41,408 bases of DNA from an uncultured Eubacteriales bacterium (GCA_902764915.1 CACWXY010000033.1:1-41408), one strand, 5' to 3'. Positions 32,729 through 41,408 are shown, counted from the stretch's first letter. Translations and numbers: made by a program. The notes: generated by a model not told the origin, from the letters alone.

Positions 32729-35077
32729 TCAGGACAGGGTACAGGAGGCCTCTGCGCCTGGCTGGATTTCTGTGCGGACACCGTTCAGCAGCAGCGAAAC
32801 GGCTTGCCCGCCCTGGTTCTGTACCTGCAGGCTTTGATCGTTGACAGAGACGGTGAGAGGCTGTCCCCGCCAGACCAGCCTGAATCGAAGGCTGTGCCAG
32901 GCCTTGGGCAGTCGCGGTCTGATCTGCAGGTCTTCCCCGATGACGCGCACGCCTCCGAAACCATACACTGCGCACTGCCAAATGCCGCCCATGGATGCGG
33001 TATGTATCCCGGCATCACTGGTGCCCATATTGGGTCCGAAATCCACGTTACCACAGCCTTCGAAGAACCGGTAAGCGGTTTCATCCTCTCCCAGATCGGC
33101 GGCAAGAACGCAGTGGGTGCTCTTGCTCAGCGAGGAATCATGCAGAGTGCGGGCTTCATAGAAGTAATAATTCTTTTTCCGGATGTCCGCAGGGAACAGA
33201 TCGTCCAGCAGAAGCAGAAGCACAACGGTATCTGCCTGCTTGTGCACCTGGAAGGTACAGATCTGATCCTGGTTGTAATCCTGGTAGATGGACCCGACGC
33301 TTCCTGCGTTGCGATAGGGGGTAAGGTCCAGGTGCTTCAGCTGGAAGTATCCGTCAAACTGCGGAATGATCCCGTTTTCATCCGGCTGCGGAAGATACAG
33401 CCTGTCCAGTACAGCCTGGCATTTCTCCCGAAGTTCCGCGAAATGGAACTGTGTTTTCAGTCTGGAAGCGGCAGCGCTTTCTTCCGCATCCAGGATATCC
33501 ATGGCGTGCAGGGCGAGACGCAGATTATGGGCGGCCATATAATTCGTATAGGCATTGTTGTTGACATGATCCTTGTATTCATCCGGTCCGATGACATCCC
33601 GGATTTCATACCGTCCGGATGCTTCCTGCCATTCAGCACGGCTGGCCCAGAAAAGCCCGGTTTCCAGGAGAATTTCCCAGCCATATCGGTTCATGAAGTC
33701 CTGATCGCCGGTGACCGTATAATACTGCCACAGACCGAAGGCAACATCTGCAGTGATGTGCTGTTCCAGCAGTCCGGTGAGGATGGGGATGGGCTTTCCG
33801 GTTACGATATCTGCGGCTCCCAGCAGCGGCGTGGTTTCGCCGTCATCGATCCAGGCGGCTTCCCAGGGGTACATGGCCCCGAGAAAACCGTTTTCGGCGG
33901 CCTTACGGCGTGCCCCGTCCAGACCGAGATAGCGATATTCCATAAGTTTCCTGGCTGTATCCGGCTGCGTCAGGGTAAAATAGGGGAGTGTGAAGATCTC
34001 TGTATCCCAGAAGGAATGACCTTTATATCCCTCTCCGGAAAGCCCCTTTGCGCCAATCCCCATTCGGCTGTCGGTCTTGCTGGCCATGATGTTCAGGTGA
34101 TACAGGGCGAAGCGGAGCAGCAGCTGGTCTTCGGCACCCTCTGATGCTACAGTAATATCTGTCTGTTCCCAGAGCGCAGCCCAGGCCTTGCGGCTTTCTG
34201 AAAAGAGTGTGTCATAGTCGGTGCAGAGCGCTTTCTTGATCAGTGCCAGGCCGTCGGCTTCCGCCTGGGCAATGGCATCTTGTTCCGCCAGGTCCATATA
34301 TTCCTGATCTCTTCCGGTGAAGACAGTGGTCAGCTTTTCAATCCGGAAGGGGATATGGGGAGACAGATCAAAGGTGGCACGCATCGAAAGAAGCCGCCTG
34401 TCGATGACAGGAAGCATTTTTCCTGTGGCAGGCGTGTCTCCGAGGAAGAAGCGATGAGCGGTGTGCAGGCATACGGAAACTCTGGACTGAGTCGTCTGCT
34501 GTGTCATTCGAAGAATCGTGTTGTCGAAGACCCGTTTGCTTCCCTCGTGAAAATGCTGGGACCCGCAGTTGGTTACCTGGCCATCAATACCGCTGTCCAT
34601 CTGGAGACGGCAGGGGCCGTCCAGCGGGGTCACCTGTACCTGCTGTGCCAGCAGATGCCGGCATGACAGGGAGACAAAGCGGGAAAATGCCAGACGGTAT
34701 CTTTTTCCTGAAGGACTGGTCCAGAGCAGGGAACGGGTCAGTTCCCCGGTCTGCAGATCCATGACCCGAAGATAGTTTTCCGTGACACCGCTGTCCATGG
34801 AGAAACGTTCTCCGTCGAGGATCAGCTCCAGGTTTGTGACATCGGCAGCATTGGGAAGTTCCGTCACTTCCTGTTCGTCAAAACGGTTGAAGGTCCCGTT
34901 GATCAGCATGTCCCGGGTCTGCCCGACATACTTTTCCTCCAAAGCGGCTCGCTGGCCGAGATACCCGTTGCCCAGACAGAAAATGGCTTCGCATTTTCCC
35001 TGATGGCGGATATCAAAATCGGTTTCGGCAATCAGCCAGTTTTCCTTTTCGCGTTGACCTACATGGTATTGAAGCAT
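32729..35077 (-). CDS. GH65 family glycoside phosphorylase
   Basis: A 782-residue enzyme of the maltose/trehalose/kojibiose/nigerose phosphorylase family, which splits an alpha-glucobiose with phosphate into beta-glucose 1-phosphate and a sugar. The order is an N-terminal beta-sandwich to about 290 (CLGNGYLGQRA), a linker, the (alpha/alpha)6 barrel to about 690 and a C-terminal beta sheet. The catalytic acid is E500 in VIGPDEYKDH, and the phosphate-binding GKSTHCV-like segment is SLSKSTHCVLAAD. The length fits GH65. Which disaccharide is used cannot be told. No beta-phosphoglucomutase is adjacent. GAGAGGA precedes the ATG; the permease gene lies 80 bases upstream. Confidence 0.93.
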   Translation of the reverse strand: MLQYHVGQREKENWLIAETDFDIRHQGKCEAIFCLGNGYLGQRAALEEKYVGQTRDMLINGTFNRFDEQEVTELPNAADVTNLELILDGERFSMDSGVTENYLRVMDLQTGELTRSLLWTSPSGKRYRLAFSRFVSLSCRHLLAQQVQVTPLDGPCRLQMDSGIDGQVTNCGSQHFHEGSKRVFDNTILRMTQQTTQSRVSVCLHTAHRFFLGDTPATGKMLPVIDRRLLSMRATFDLSPHIPFRIEKLTTVFTGRDQEYMDLAEQDAIAQAEADGLALIKKALCTDYDTLFSESRKAWAALWEQTDITVASEGAEDQLLLRFALYHLNIMASKTDSRMGIGAKGLSGEGYKGHSFWDTEIFTLPYFTLTQPDTARKLMEYRYLGLDGARRKAAENGFLGAMYPWEAAWIDDGETTPLLGAADIVTGKPIPILTGLLEQHITADVAFGLWQYYTVTGDQDFMNRYGWEILLETGLFWASRAEWQEASGRYEIRDVIGPDEYKDHVNNNAYTNYMAAHNLRLALHAMDILDAEESAAASRLKTQFHFAELREKCQAVLDRLYLPQPDENGIIPQFDGYFQLKHLDLTPYRNAGSVGSIYQDYNQDQICTFQVHKQADTVVLLLLLDDLFPADIRKKNYYFYEARTLHDSSLSKSTHCVLAADLGEDETAYRFFEGCGNVDFGPNMGTSDAGIHTASMGGIWQCAVYGFGGVRVIGEDLQIRPRLPKAWHSLRFRLVWRGQPLTVSVNDQSLQVQNQGGQAVSLLLNGVRTEIQPGAEASCTLS

Positions 35078-35157
35078 ACAATTCCTCTCTCTTTAGGAAA
35101 TGGGCTTTCCGGCAGGAAAGCACAGAAACAGGGAATCGGATTCCCCAAAAAAGTATA

Positions 35158-36069
35158 TTATCCTTTGACTCCGGAAGAAGCAACCGATGCGGTGACCTGT
35201 TCCTGGAAGAAGGCATAGATGATGATGCCGGGAAGAACAACAATGGTCAGGGCGGCAAACATGCGAGTGTAGTCATAGGAGAACGCCTGATTGAAATAGG
35301 ACAGGGATACGGGCAGCGTACGGTTGGCTTCGGAGGAAGTCAGCAGCGCGGCATAATAGTATTCATTCCAGTTTCCCAGAAACATCAGAATGCCGGCTGT
35401 AGCCAGACCGTTGCGAGCCAGGGGCAGGTTGATCTGCCAGAAGGTACGGAAGAATCCGCTGCCGTCAATGGAAGCCGCCTCATTCAGGTCCATGGGAATA
35501 GAGGCAAAATTGGCTTTCAGGACGAAGAGACTCATGGCAATACCCCCGGAGAGATATACAAGCCAGAGCCCTGTTCGGGTATCATACAGGCCCATATTCA
35601 TGATCATCTGGAAAATAGGCTGTGTTTTGGTGTGACCGGGAACCAGAAGTGTCAGCGTCAGAATGATATAGATAAAGTTTTTCAGCGGAAAATTATACTT
35701 TGCTATGACATAGGCGGCCATCGCGTAGAAGATAATGGACACGACAGTGGAACCGCCGGCCGTGATCAGGGAGTTCAGGGCATAGGTGCCGAAGGAATAC
35801 TGGTTCAGAACGGACAGGTAGGCGTCCAGATTGAAGGTATCGGGCAGTGAGAAGGGGTTTCCCAGAATCGCGGCATTGCTCTTGAAGGAGCTCATGATGA
35901 CCCAGATGATCGGGTAAGCAGAAACCAGAACAATGAAGGCCAGAAAAACATATGCACAGAACAGATAGAGAATCCGACCGGCCGTCAGCGGCTTCTTCTT
36001 TCCGACCAGCCTGCTCCGTCCGGCTTTTTCCAGCTTTTTTCTCAGTGCGGGATTTGTGATATTTTCCAT
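35158..36069 (-). CDS. sugar ABC transporter permease, MalG type
   Basis: A 303-residue inner-membrane permease with six hydrophobic segments (first YLFCAYVFLAFIVLVSAYP, last ALTIVVLPGIIIYAFF). The EAA loop that touches the ATPase reads EAASIDGSGFFRTFWQINLPL. It pairs with the MalF-type permease 17 bases upstream. The ATG at 36069 follows GGAGG by eight bases; an earlier in-frame ATG at 36090 is inside the spacer and has no site. No ATPase gene is in the locus, so a shared MsmX/UgpC-type ATPase from elsewhere is likely. Confidence 0.93.
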   Translation of the reverse strand: MENITNPALRKKLEKAGRSRLVGKKKPLTAGRILYLFCAYVFLAFIVLVSAYPIIWVIMSSFKSNAAILGNPFSLPDTFNLDAYLSVLNQYSFGTYALNSLITAGGSTVVSIIFYAMAAYVIAKYNFPLKNFIYIILTLTLLVPGHTKTQPIFQMIMNMGLYDTRTGLWLVYLSGGIAMSLFVLKANFASIPMDLNEAASIDGSGFFRTFWQINLPLARNGLATAGILMFLGNWNEYYYAALLTSSEANRTLPVSLSYFNQAFSYDYTRMFAALTIVVLPGIIIYAFFQEQVTASVASSGVKG

Positions 36070-36086
36070 GCTCCATGCCTCCTTTC

Positions 36087-37028
36087 TCAATAGACGGAAT
36101 CGTCCATGCGAAACACTTTATTGATGATCTGCATGGTGGCGATACCGAAAACGAACATCAGCATGGCAGTGGCATTGGCCAGGCCATAGTTAAAGTCTGT
36201 AATGGATTTTGTGAGAATCAGTGCCAGACCGTAGGTATCATTGCCAGGACCGCCGCGGCTGGTCAGGGCAATGTTCTCGTACATGGCAATGCGGCTGGTG
36301 ACGGAGAGCAGAATACTGGTTCCGATGGCATTGCGGCACAGGGGCAGATCAATATGAATGAGTTTCTGAAATCCGTTTGCACCGTCAATTTCACAGGCTT
36401 CATGAAGGGAAGCGGGAATGGCCATCAGGTCTCCCAGAACCACCAGGGCGACGATAACCGCATAGAATACCCATGTGAAGGTGATCGCCCAGAATGCGGC
36501 GGGAGAGGAATAGAACCACTGGATATGAAGATCGGGGTTTACCTTGCGCAGCAGATTGTTAATCACGCCGATATCATCGTTGAACATGAACCGGTAGATC
36601 ATGGCCCATGCTGCGCCGGAGATGACGTTGGGCACCATGAAAATGATGCGCACAAACTTCCAGCCCCTGAGCTTCTGATAGAGAAGGAATCCGACGGCGG
36701 TGCCGATGCCTACATGGAGGGTCATGGCAATCAGCGACCACCAGAACAGATTTCTCAGTGCAGGCGGAAAACTGCTCATGCTGAACAGCTTGGTGTAATT
36801 CCGGAAAATCGTGCCGCCCAGGTTATGGATATCAAAGGACCACTCGGCGGTGGTATATCCATTAAACTTGGCAAAGGAAGTCAAAAAGGTCTGCAGGATC
36901 GGCTCCACATAAAAGACTGCAAACAACAGCAGCGTGGGGAAAAGAAACGCGTAAATCCATGGGAAGTTGCGGCGTTCCATTAGCGAATACCGGCGGAGTT
37001 TCTTGCTCTGACTGGAAACGGTACTCAT
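36087..37028 (-). CDS. sugar ABC transporter permease, MalF type
   Basis: A 313-residue permease with six membrane segments (first IYAFLFPTLLLFAVFYVEP) and the EAA loop EACEIDGANGFQKLIHIDLPL. It forms the transmembrane channel with the MalG-type partner downstream. The start has AAGGAG eight bases upstream. Upstream, between this gene and the binding-protein gene, two strong hairpins lie at 37056-37139 and probably lower its expression relative to the binding protein. Confidence 0.93.
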   Translation of the reverse strand: MSTVSSQSKKLRRYSLMERRNFPWIYAFLFPTLLLFAVFYVEPILQTFLTSFAKFNGYTTAEWSFDIHNLGGTIFRNYTKLFSMSSFPPALRNLFWWSLIAMTLHVGIGTAVGFLLYQKLRGWKFVRIIFMVPNVISGAAWAMIYRFMFNDDIGVINNLLRKVNPDLHIQWFYSSPAAFWAITFTWVFYAVIVALVVLGDLMAIPASLHEACEIDGANGFQKLIHIDLPLCRNAIGTSILLSVTSRIAMYENIALTSRGGPGNDTYGLALILTKSITDFNYGLANATAMLMFVFGIATMQIINKVFRMDDSVY

Positions 37029-37055
37029 ACCCTCAACTCCTTTTGAAAAAATGAA

Positions 37056-37099
37056 GACTCACGCCGCCCGACGCGGAAGTGTGTCGGACGGCGTGAGTC
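37056..37099 (-). terminator. intercistronic hairpin A, terminator-like
   Basis: An exact 11-base stem GACTCACGCCG/CGGCGTGAGTC; on the minus strand TTCATTTTTTC follows. It lies just before the MalF-type gene and can act as a partial terminator or an RNA-stabilising stem. Confidence 0.75.
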
Positions 37100-37103
37100 A
37101 GAA

Positions 37104-37139
37104 AAGTCCCTGCCCGTACCTCGGTGTGAGCAGGGACTT
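37104..37139 (-). repeat. intercistronic hairpin B after the binding-protein gene
   Basis: A ten-base stem AAGTCCCTGC/GCAGGGACTT only 20 bases after the binding-protein stop, followed by TTTT. Together with hairpin A it fits the common stem-loops that keep more binding protein than permease. Confidence 0.7.
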
Positions 37140-37159
37140 GCGTCCGTTAATCAGGAAAA

Positions 37160-38458
37160 TCAGTCGAGGGCTGTCTCCTGTGCCAGGGCTGTCAGCTGCT
37201 GGCAGAAAGCTTCGGGGGTCAGCTGACCAGAAATGAGCAGAGGCAGCAGATTGCCAAACTCTGTGTTGCCGATTGAGGAAGTCATGATGTCACCGGCGTT
37301 GGGAACAATGATGGTGTCAGCGTTGACCGCATTGACATACTCATACAGCAGCTTGTTTTCAGAAGCGGCAGCGACATATTCTTCGCTGGGAGTCAGTTTG
37401 GGTGCTACGCCGCCTTCGGCCAGCATATAAGCTTCCAGGTTTTCAGGCTGCAGGGTGAAGAGAATGAAAGCCTTGCCGACTTCCTGCTGTTCCGCGGAAA
37501 CGGAAGCGGGAATCCAGTACTGATAGCCGTCATTGTTGGCCAGGGCTACGTTGCCGGGGAGCACATCGCCGCGGACGGTTGCACCGTCAAAGCCATTGGA
37601 CCACTTGCCGCCGTCTTCCAGGAAATCGCCCACCATCCAGGAACCATTGGCGATAACAGCCGCGTTCTTGCTCATGAAAGCGTTGGCAGCGTCAGCGTAT
37701 ACTGCACCGACCTGATTGGAGGTGCCATAATCCTGCATCAGCTTCTGCAGCTTCGCTACAGCATTGATAATGCAGGGCTGATTGTAATCCATGAGCTTGT
37801 CAATGGTGTGGGTGCTGAGGAGTTCAGCGCCGCCTTCTTCCACCGCAATCAGGCTGCCCAGTACCAGCTGGGTTGTCCAGGCATTTTCACCGGTCATGAA
37901 GGCGATCTTGTTTTCGCCCAGCAGCGCGGCAAATTCATCCCAGGACAGATCTGCGCAGGTCTTGTCACCCAGGTCGATCATGGCGCCGTTATAATACAGG
38001 CCCATGGGACGGGTGACAGGAACGCAGATGGAGAAGACCTTGCCATCTTCGGTGGTGTTGTAGGCCACCTGGGAATCAATCAGAATATCCATCAGGTTGT
38101 TGTCAGCAATCAGGCCGCTGAGATCCACGAACATATCGTTGGGGATCACAACCTGCTTGATCCACTCGGAATCTCCGCCTTCAACCAGGAAGGGAAGCGC
38201 GTTGGCGGCGCCCAGCTGCTTGATCTTATCGGAGTACATGTCCTGTGTCAGTTCTTCCAGGGTAATGTGGTACTTGCCTTCGTAGGCAGCGTTGAACCGC
38301 TCGACCAGGGGCTCGAAGAAAATCGCACCGACATTCTCGCCGGTCTTATAGGTAGGAAGAGTTACCTCAATTACGCCGTCTGCGGAGGCAAAGCTTACGC
38401 AGGACAGGAGAAGGGCCAGGATCAGAAACAGGGAAACCGATTTCAGAAACTTTTTCAT
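37160..38458 (-). CDS. sugar ABC transporter substrate-binding protein
   Basis: A 432-residue exported solute-binding protein (family 1, MalE-like). The signal is MKKFLKSVSLFLILALLLSC; the cysteine at about 20 could be lipidated, although the LLSC box is not ideal, and a cleavage after ASA is the alternative. The mature part has ITLEELTQDMYSDKIKQL, FVDLSGLI, GLYYNGAMIDLGDKT, the WDEFAALLGENK motif and ANGSWMVGDFL, all usual in oligosaccharide-binding proteins. AAAGGAG precedes the ATG. It is the first gene of the operon and has a strong promoter. Confidence 0.92.
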   Translation of the reverse strand: MKKFLKSVSLFLILALLLSCVSFASADGVIEVTLPTYKTGENVGAIFFEPLVERFNAAYEGKYHITLEELTQDMYSDKIKQLGAANALPFLVEGGDSEWIKQVVIPNDMFVDLSGLIADNNLMDILIDSQVAYNTTEDGKVFSICVPVTRPMGLYYNGAMIDLGDKTCADLSWDEFAALLGENKIAFMTGENAWTTQLVLGSLIAVEEGGAELLSTHTIDKLMDYNQPCIINAVAKLQKLMQDYGTSNQVGAVYADAANAFMSKNAAVIANGSWMVGDFLEDGGKWSNGFDGATVRGDVLPGNVALANNDGYQYWIPASVSAEQQEVGKAFILFTLQPENLEAYMLAEGGVAPKLTPSEEYVAAASENKLLYEYVNAVNADTIIVPNAGDIMTSSIGNTEFGNLLPLLISGQLTPEAFCQQLTALAQETALD

Positions 38459-38504
38459 TGCGTTGTACTCCTTTCGTACAGATAGGTTTTTGAATACTGT
38501 CTCC

Positions 38505-38532
38505 ATTTTAAAAGAAAATAAGGCCATGTCAA
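38505..38532 (-). promoter_or_regulatory. promoter of the sugar operon
   Basis: A perfect TTGACA and TAAAAT with a 16-base spacer on the minus strand, about 50 bases before the binding-protein ATG. Confidence 0.82.
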
Positions 38533-38556
38533 GTGCATAATGCCTGATTTGGGAAA

Positions 38557-38616
38557 AGAAACTTAAGAAATATGCATGAAATTGTTTTTATAAGCAAGGA
38601 AAAAGTTTCTAAAACT
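38557..38616. promoter_or_regulatory. candidate LacI operator sites
   Basis: The eight-base AGAAACTT at 38557-38564 recurs inverted as AAGTTTCT at 38603-38610. The second copy lies in the palindrome AGTTT-CTA-AAACT (38604-38616). Sitting between the divergent sugar operon and the LacI gene, these are likely binding sites of that regulator; this is inferred from position and symmetry. Confidence 0.5.
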
Positions 38617-38617
38617 A

Positions 38618-38647
38618 TTTCATATTATTATCTGGATATGGTATCAT
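38618..38647 (+). promoter_or_regulatory. weak promoter for the LacI regulator
   Basis: TTTCAT and TATCAT with an 18-base spacer, 29 bases before the start. Its -35 adjoins the palindrome, so self-repression is possible. Confidence 0.4.
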
Positions 38648-38675
38648 GACCCCATGGACGAGGAGGAGGACAGGA

Positions 38676-39704
38676 ATGGCAAACAGACCACGCATTGAGG
38701 ATATCTGTGAGAAACTGCATTTGAGTAAGGCGACTGTTTCCAAGGCTCTGAACGGGTACGATTCCGTACGGGAGGAAACCAGGGCCCAGGTCCTGGCCTG
38801 TGCCAGAGAGATCGGATATGCGCAGGCAAGGTACAGTGAAGACGTGAAGGCCCGCTATACCCGGATTGGGATTACGATGACATCCTTTGCCGGAAACCCG
38901 CATGGGATTACACCCTATCAGCCGCTGGTCAACAGTCTGATGGGAGAACTGGAACAGTATCATTATGAGACTGTACTGATTCCGCCCTCCGTGCTTCAGG
39001 AACAGAGTGTGCCCTACGAGCAGGCGATGCGGAGCATGAATCTGGACTGTGCTTTTCTGACGGGTCTGCGGATCGATGACCCCTATTACAAGCAGATTCA
39101 GACAACGGAACTGCCCACTGTATTGTGGGATATGAGCATCAGAAATCCTGTTGTTCATTGTGTGAGCAGTGACTCCACGGAAGGGATGAGACTGGCAGCT
39201 TCCTATCTGATTGAACTGGGGCATCGGCGCATTGGTCTGATCATGGGCCATCGACAGGCACAGGTAAGCCTGCTGCGGCGGGACGGATATATGCTGGCAC
39301 TTCTGGATGCCGGCCTGCCTATCGATCCGGAACTGATTTTTGAAGGCGATTATTCGGAAACTGCGGGTGCGCTGGGATTTTATGAGCTGATGAAGAAAAA
39401 CGTTACGGGAATTCTGTGCGTAAGCGATACAACGGCACTGGGGGTCTACCGGGCTGCCATGACGAAGGGACTTCGGATCCCGGAGGACCTGTCGATTATC
39501 GGGTATGACAATACGGCACTGACAAGCTATACGGTTCCTGGACTGACCAGTGTGGATCAGCACTCGGACCAGGTGGGGAAAGTCATTGCCACCACGATTC
39601 ATAACATGATGCGGCATCGCCCGGTTGGAGATACGATTCTGCATCCCTCGCTTGTAATCAGGGGAAGTACGGCAGCACCGGGTGACATAGGCACGGCACA
39701 GTGA
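38676..39704 (+). CDS. LacI family transcriptional regulator
   Basis: A 342-residue repressor. The helix-turn-helix and hinge are at about 5-60 (RIEDICEKLHLSKATVSKAL, NGYDSVREETRAQVLACA), followed by the periplasmic-binding-protein-like sensor domain (IGITMTSF, LIELGHRRIGLIMG, GILCVSDTTALGVYRAAM, DLSIIGYDN). It ends with GDTILHPSLVIRGST as usual. The ATG at 38676 is preceded by AGGAGGA. It is divergent from the alpha-glucoside operon and very probably controls it. The inducer is unknown but should be the imported oligosaccharide or its product. Confidence 0.95.
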   Translation: MANRPRIEDICEKLHLSKATVSKALNGYDSVREETRAQVLACAREIGYAQARYSEDVKARYTRIGITMTSFAGNPHGITPYQPLVNSLMGELEQYHYETVLIPPSVLQEQSVPYEQAMRSMNLDCAFLTGLRIDDPYYKQIQTTELPTVLWDMSIRNPVVHCVSSDSTEGMRLAASYLIELGHRRIGLIMGHRQAQVSLLRRDGYMLALLDAGLPIDPELIFEGDYSETAGALGFYELMKKNVTGILCVSDTTALGVYRAAMTKGLRIPEDLSIIGYDNTALTSYTVPGLTSVDQHSDQVGKVIATTIHNMMRHRPVGDTILHPSLVIRGSTAAPGDIGTAQ

Positions 39705-39805
39705 CATGGCTGTGCGGGACGCTTCCAGTACGGATGACTGAAGATGGGCAGAGTGCACGGATAATGTGCGTTGGGATCCAGGTTTCGACTGCAGGGCTTG
39801 TATGG

Positions 39806-39844
39806 CAGAAGTGGCGGTTTTTTGCCTGCCCCTTCTGTTTTTTT
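39806..39844 (+). terminator. terminator downstream of the LacI gene
   Basis: CAGAAGTGGC pairs with GCCCCTTCTG (one mismatch) followed by seven T, about 100 bases after the stop. Confidence 0.7.
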
Positions 39845-39867
39845 ATGACCTTTGAGGCAAGCCGATC

Positions 39868-39919
39868 AAAAGGTGATAGTTCATTGATGCAGCGGCAGCT
39901 TTCCCGCATCACCTTTTTT
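39868..39919. terminator. second hairpin, overlapping the transposase end
   Basis: AAAAGGTGAT at 39868-39877 pairs with ATCACCTTTT at 39908-39917, with six T on the plus strand and four on the minus. It overlaps the 3' end of the convergent transposase frame. Confidence 0.65.
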
Positions 39920-41408
39920 CTGACCACTGCAAGTGCAGGACAATGGTTTATGGCATAAAGTATCTTTCAAATAAAAGAATGTCGGATACCTATTATATGA
40001 CGTCGCTTTCCGGCTTATCATGCTCTGAACCGCCTGATCCCGGATGGTTTCGATGTATCGGGCAAGATTGATCTTTGCCTGCAGTTCCTCTTCTTCTGCG
40101 GCATTGACCAGATCCTTCTGATCCTGCTTCATCCTGTCGACTTCCTCGACGGAGTGGTGCATGTAACGGGATTCGATCAGTGTGAAAGGCGTGTAGACTC
40201 CCTTTTCTACCAGCCATACCTGTGCGACATTGTCCGGATTGTATGCTACCGTCGCCTTGCCGCCCTGCAGAAACTGTTCTGTGAATCCCTCTGCCTTGTA
40301 CCGCATTCTGTTGACGGTGAGCCCGGCACGGGAGAATGTACCGATTGTCCGGGGAAGCAAGGCCAGCATGACGGTCTTTTCGTCCGCGCTGATCAGATTA
40401 CAGCCTGCTCTTCTGGTTCCCCAGGCATAGATGGTATGGGCATAGGGCCTGACCTGGGCTTTCAGCATGGTCATGGTGTATGGGTGGTTCTCAATGATCC
40501 TCTGGCTGTTATAGTACAGGATGCACCGGATCACGATCTTCTCGAACTCCTCCATGGTCAGGCAGGCGTCTTTCCGGTAATCATGCGCACCCCGCTGCTG
40601 AAAATCCGGCATGATTACGCCGCATCCCTTCAGGTGTGTCCTGAAGCTGTCCTGGATCAGATCAAACAGTTTTTCCACATTCCCTTTCAGATCGGGCCGG
40701 TACGCGGGAAGATTGATGACCCTTACACCCAGCTCTGTGATCTGCGCCAGTGTTTCGCATCTGTATTCGCTGCCCTCGTCCGTGACGAATACACCCGGCA
40801 GTCTGTGGGAAGGCCAGGCGTCCTTATCGATGGCGATTCCACGCTCCCTGCACCATTTCACCTTGTCCGCCAGTATGCACCGCATCAGGTTCCGGACACT
40901 GTACATACCCCCTTCCCATTGCAGGGAATACCCGATACACAGGGAAGAAAAGCCATCGACCGCCGCTGTGAGAATGGGTCTGCCCACAACCTGCATGCCT
41001 TCATTGACCAGGTAAAGATCGCAGATGGTAGCATCCAGCATGGCAGTGCCCACAAACGGTGTGAACTCCTGCATCCCGTCTCCCAGCAGTGGACGGTAGT
41101 CCCGCTCATAGGCCTTGATGCCTTCCCGTGAGATGTAATAGGTCTGCAGTTTGTTGTAGTGCCTGTGTAGAAGTAGCGGAACTGATCAATGCTGGGATGA
41201 TCCGGAAGAATACTGCCGTTGCTGTCGCAGTACTTCTCCATGATCATGAACGTGTAGGCTTCCGTCAGCGTGTTGCGGTTCCGCGTATAAAAGAACTTGT
41301 TCAGCGCCCAGCGCATGTTCTTCTGGTGCTCTGTGAGAGCATGCTCTTTCTGACGTTCCTTTGGAGCGAGAGAGTTAACATCCTGATAGATCAGGTATTG
41401 ATACAGAT
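39881..41408 (-). pseudogene. Tn7 TnsB/Mu-type DDE transposase, frameshifted and cut by window end
   Basis: The long frame 39881-41074 carries the integrase core: first Asp in MLDATICDLYLV, GRPILTAAVDGFSSLCIGY, second Asp in GVFVTDEGSEY and the Glu in DLKGNVEKLFDLIQDSF, then a Mu-transposase-type C-terminal barrel (NLISADEKTVMLALLPR). The N-terminal part continues upstream in another frame (FFYTRNRNTLTEAYTFMIM, SIDQFRYFY) to the window edge. Around 41160-41170 the frame must shift by one base to join FRYFYT with RHYNKLQTYYISREG, so one base seems lost. The last ~40 residues look like read-through into flanking DNA. No TnsC-like ATPase lies downstream. It is probably a broken relic unless frameshifting is programmed. 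Confidence 0.8.

Noticed and set aside
32342..34144. 600-codon plus-strand frame opposite the GH13 and GH65 genes
   Set aside because: It crosses two well-supported minus-strand genes and shows no family motif. Similar antisense shadows at 3766-5550, 6625-7950, 11225-13027 and 25486-27093 were rejected for the same reason.

Overview
The window looks like a chromosomal segment of a Gram-positive Bacillota (Firmicutes) bacterium, probably a gut or fermentative anaerobe. The reasons are the 5S rRNA to tRNA-Asn order, a PyrK/PyrD-type pyrimidine operon with a PyrR RNA attenuator, RNase Y, strong AAGGAGG-type ribosome sites and DUF3793. I cannot place it to family; Erysipelotrichia-like or clostridial relatives are possible. 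By eye the core is moderately GC-rich and the first ~3.5 kb is more AT-rich.

Layout. 1-234: end of an rRNA operon (5S, tRNA-Asn, terminator). 264-1120: decayed insertion-sequence material including an IS66 TnpB-like gene. 1158-3291: an exported protein with two Ig-like repeats and SLH-like repeats, plus a small membrane protein. 3519-5433: a GH2 glycosidase. 5505-14179: de novo pyrimidine operon on the minus strand (pyrC-carB-pyrK-pyrD-pyrF-pyrE-pyrB) with its own promoter, PyrR-binding RNA motif, attenuator and final terminator. carA, pyrR and pyrI are absent, but PyrB carries a PyrI-like zinc tail. 14274-15967: two overlapping glycosyltransferases. 16066-20072: a plus-strand operon of a GntR regulator, a NYN-LOTUS RNA-binding or nuclease protein, an HD-domain protein, an unknown membrane-anchored protein and an alpha/beta hydrolase. 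20075-22436: a tocopherol-cyclase-like protein with a Gfo/Idh/MocA oxidoreductase. 22460-23915: tRNA-Ser(UGA) followed closely by the RNA ligase gene rtcB. 23923-24652: a DUF3793 gene behind a strong promoter and a palindromic operator. 24770-25439: overlapping remnants of an efflux adaptor and a histidine kinase. 25487-27474: rny (RNase Y) with a ~330-nt leader that contains a terminator and may be a separate small RNA. 27659-30887: a Gld-like ABC exporter operon. 30852-38676: an oligosaccharide locus (binding protein, two permeases, GH65 phosphorylase, GH13 glucosidase) divergent from a LacI regulator. 39881-41408: a frameshifted Tn7 TnsB/Mu-type transposase that runs off the window.

Together the genes describe UMP synthesis controlled by uridine nucleotides through PyrR (inferred), import and phosphorolysis of alpha-glucosides under LacI control, and several RNA-processing functions (RNase Y, RtcB, NYN-LOTUS). 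Both ends of the window carry transposon debris. The best candidates for undescribed biology are the NYN-LOTUS/HD/membrane/hydrolase operon, the rny leader RNA, the tRNA-Ser/rtcB arrangement and the zinc-tailed PyrB. All functions are inferred from reading the sequence; no database search was run.
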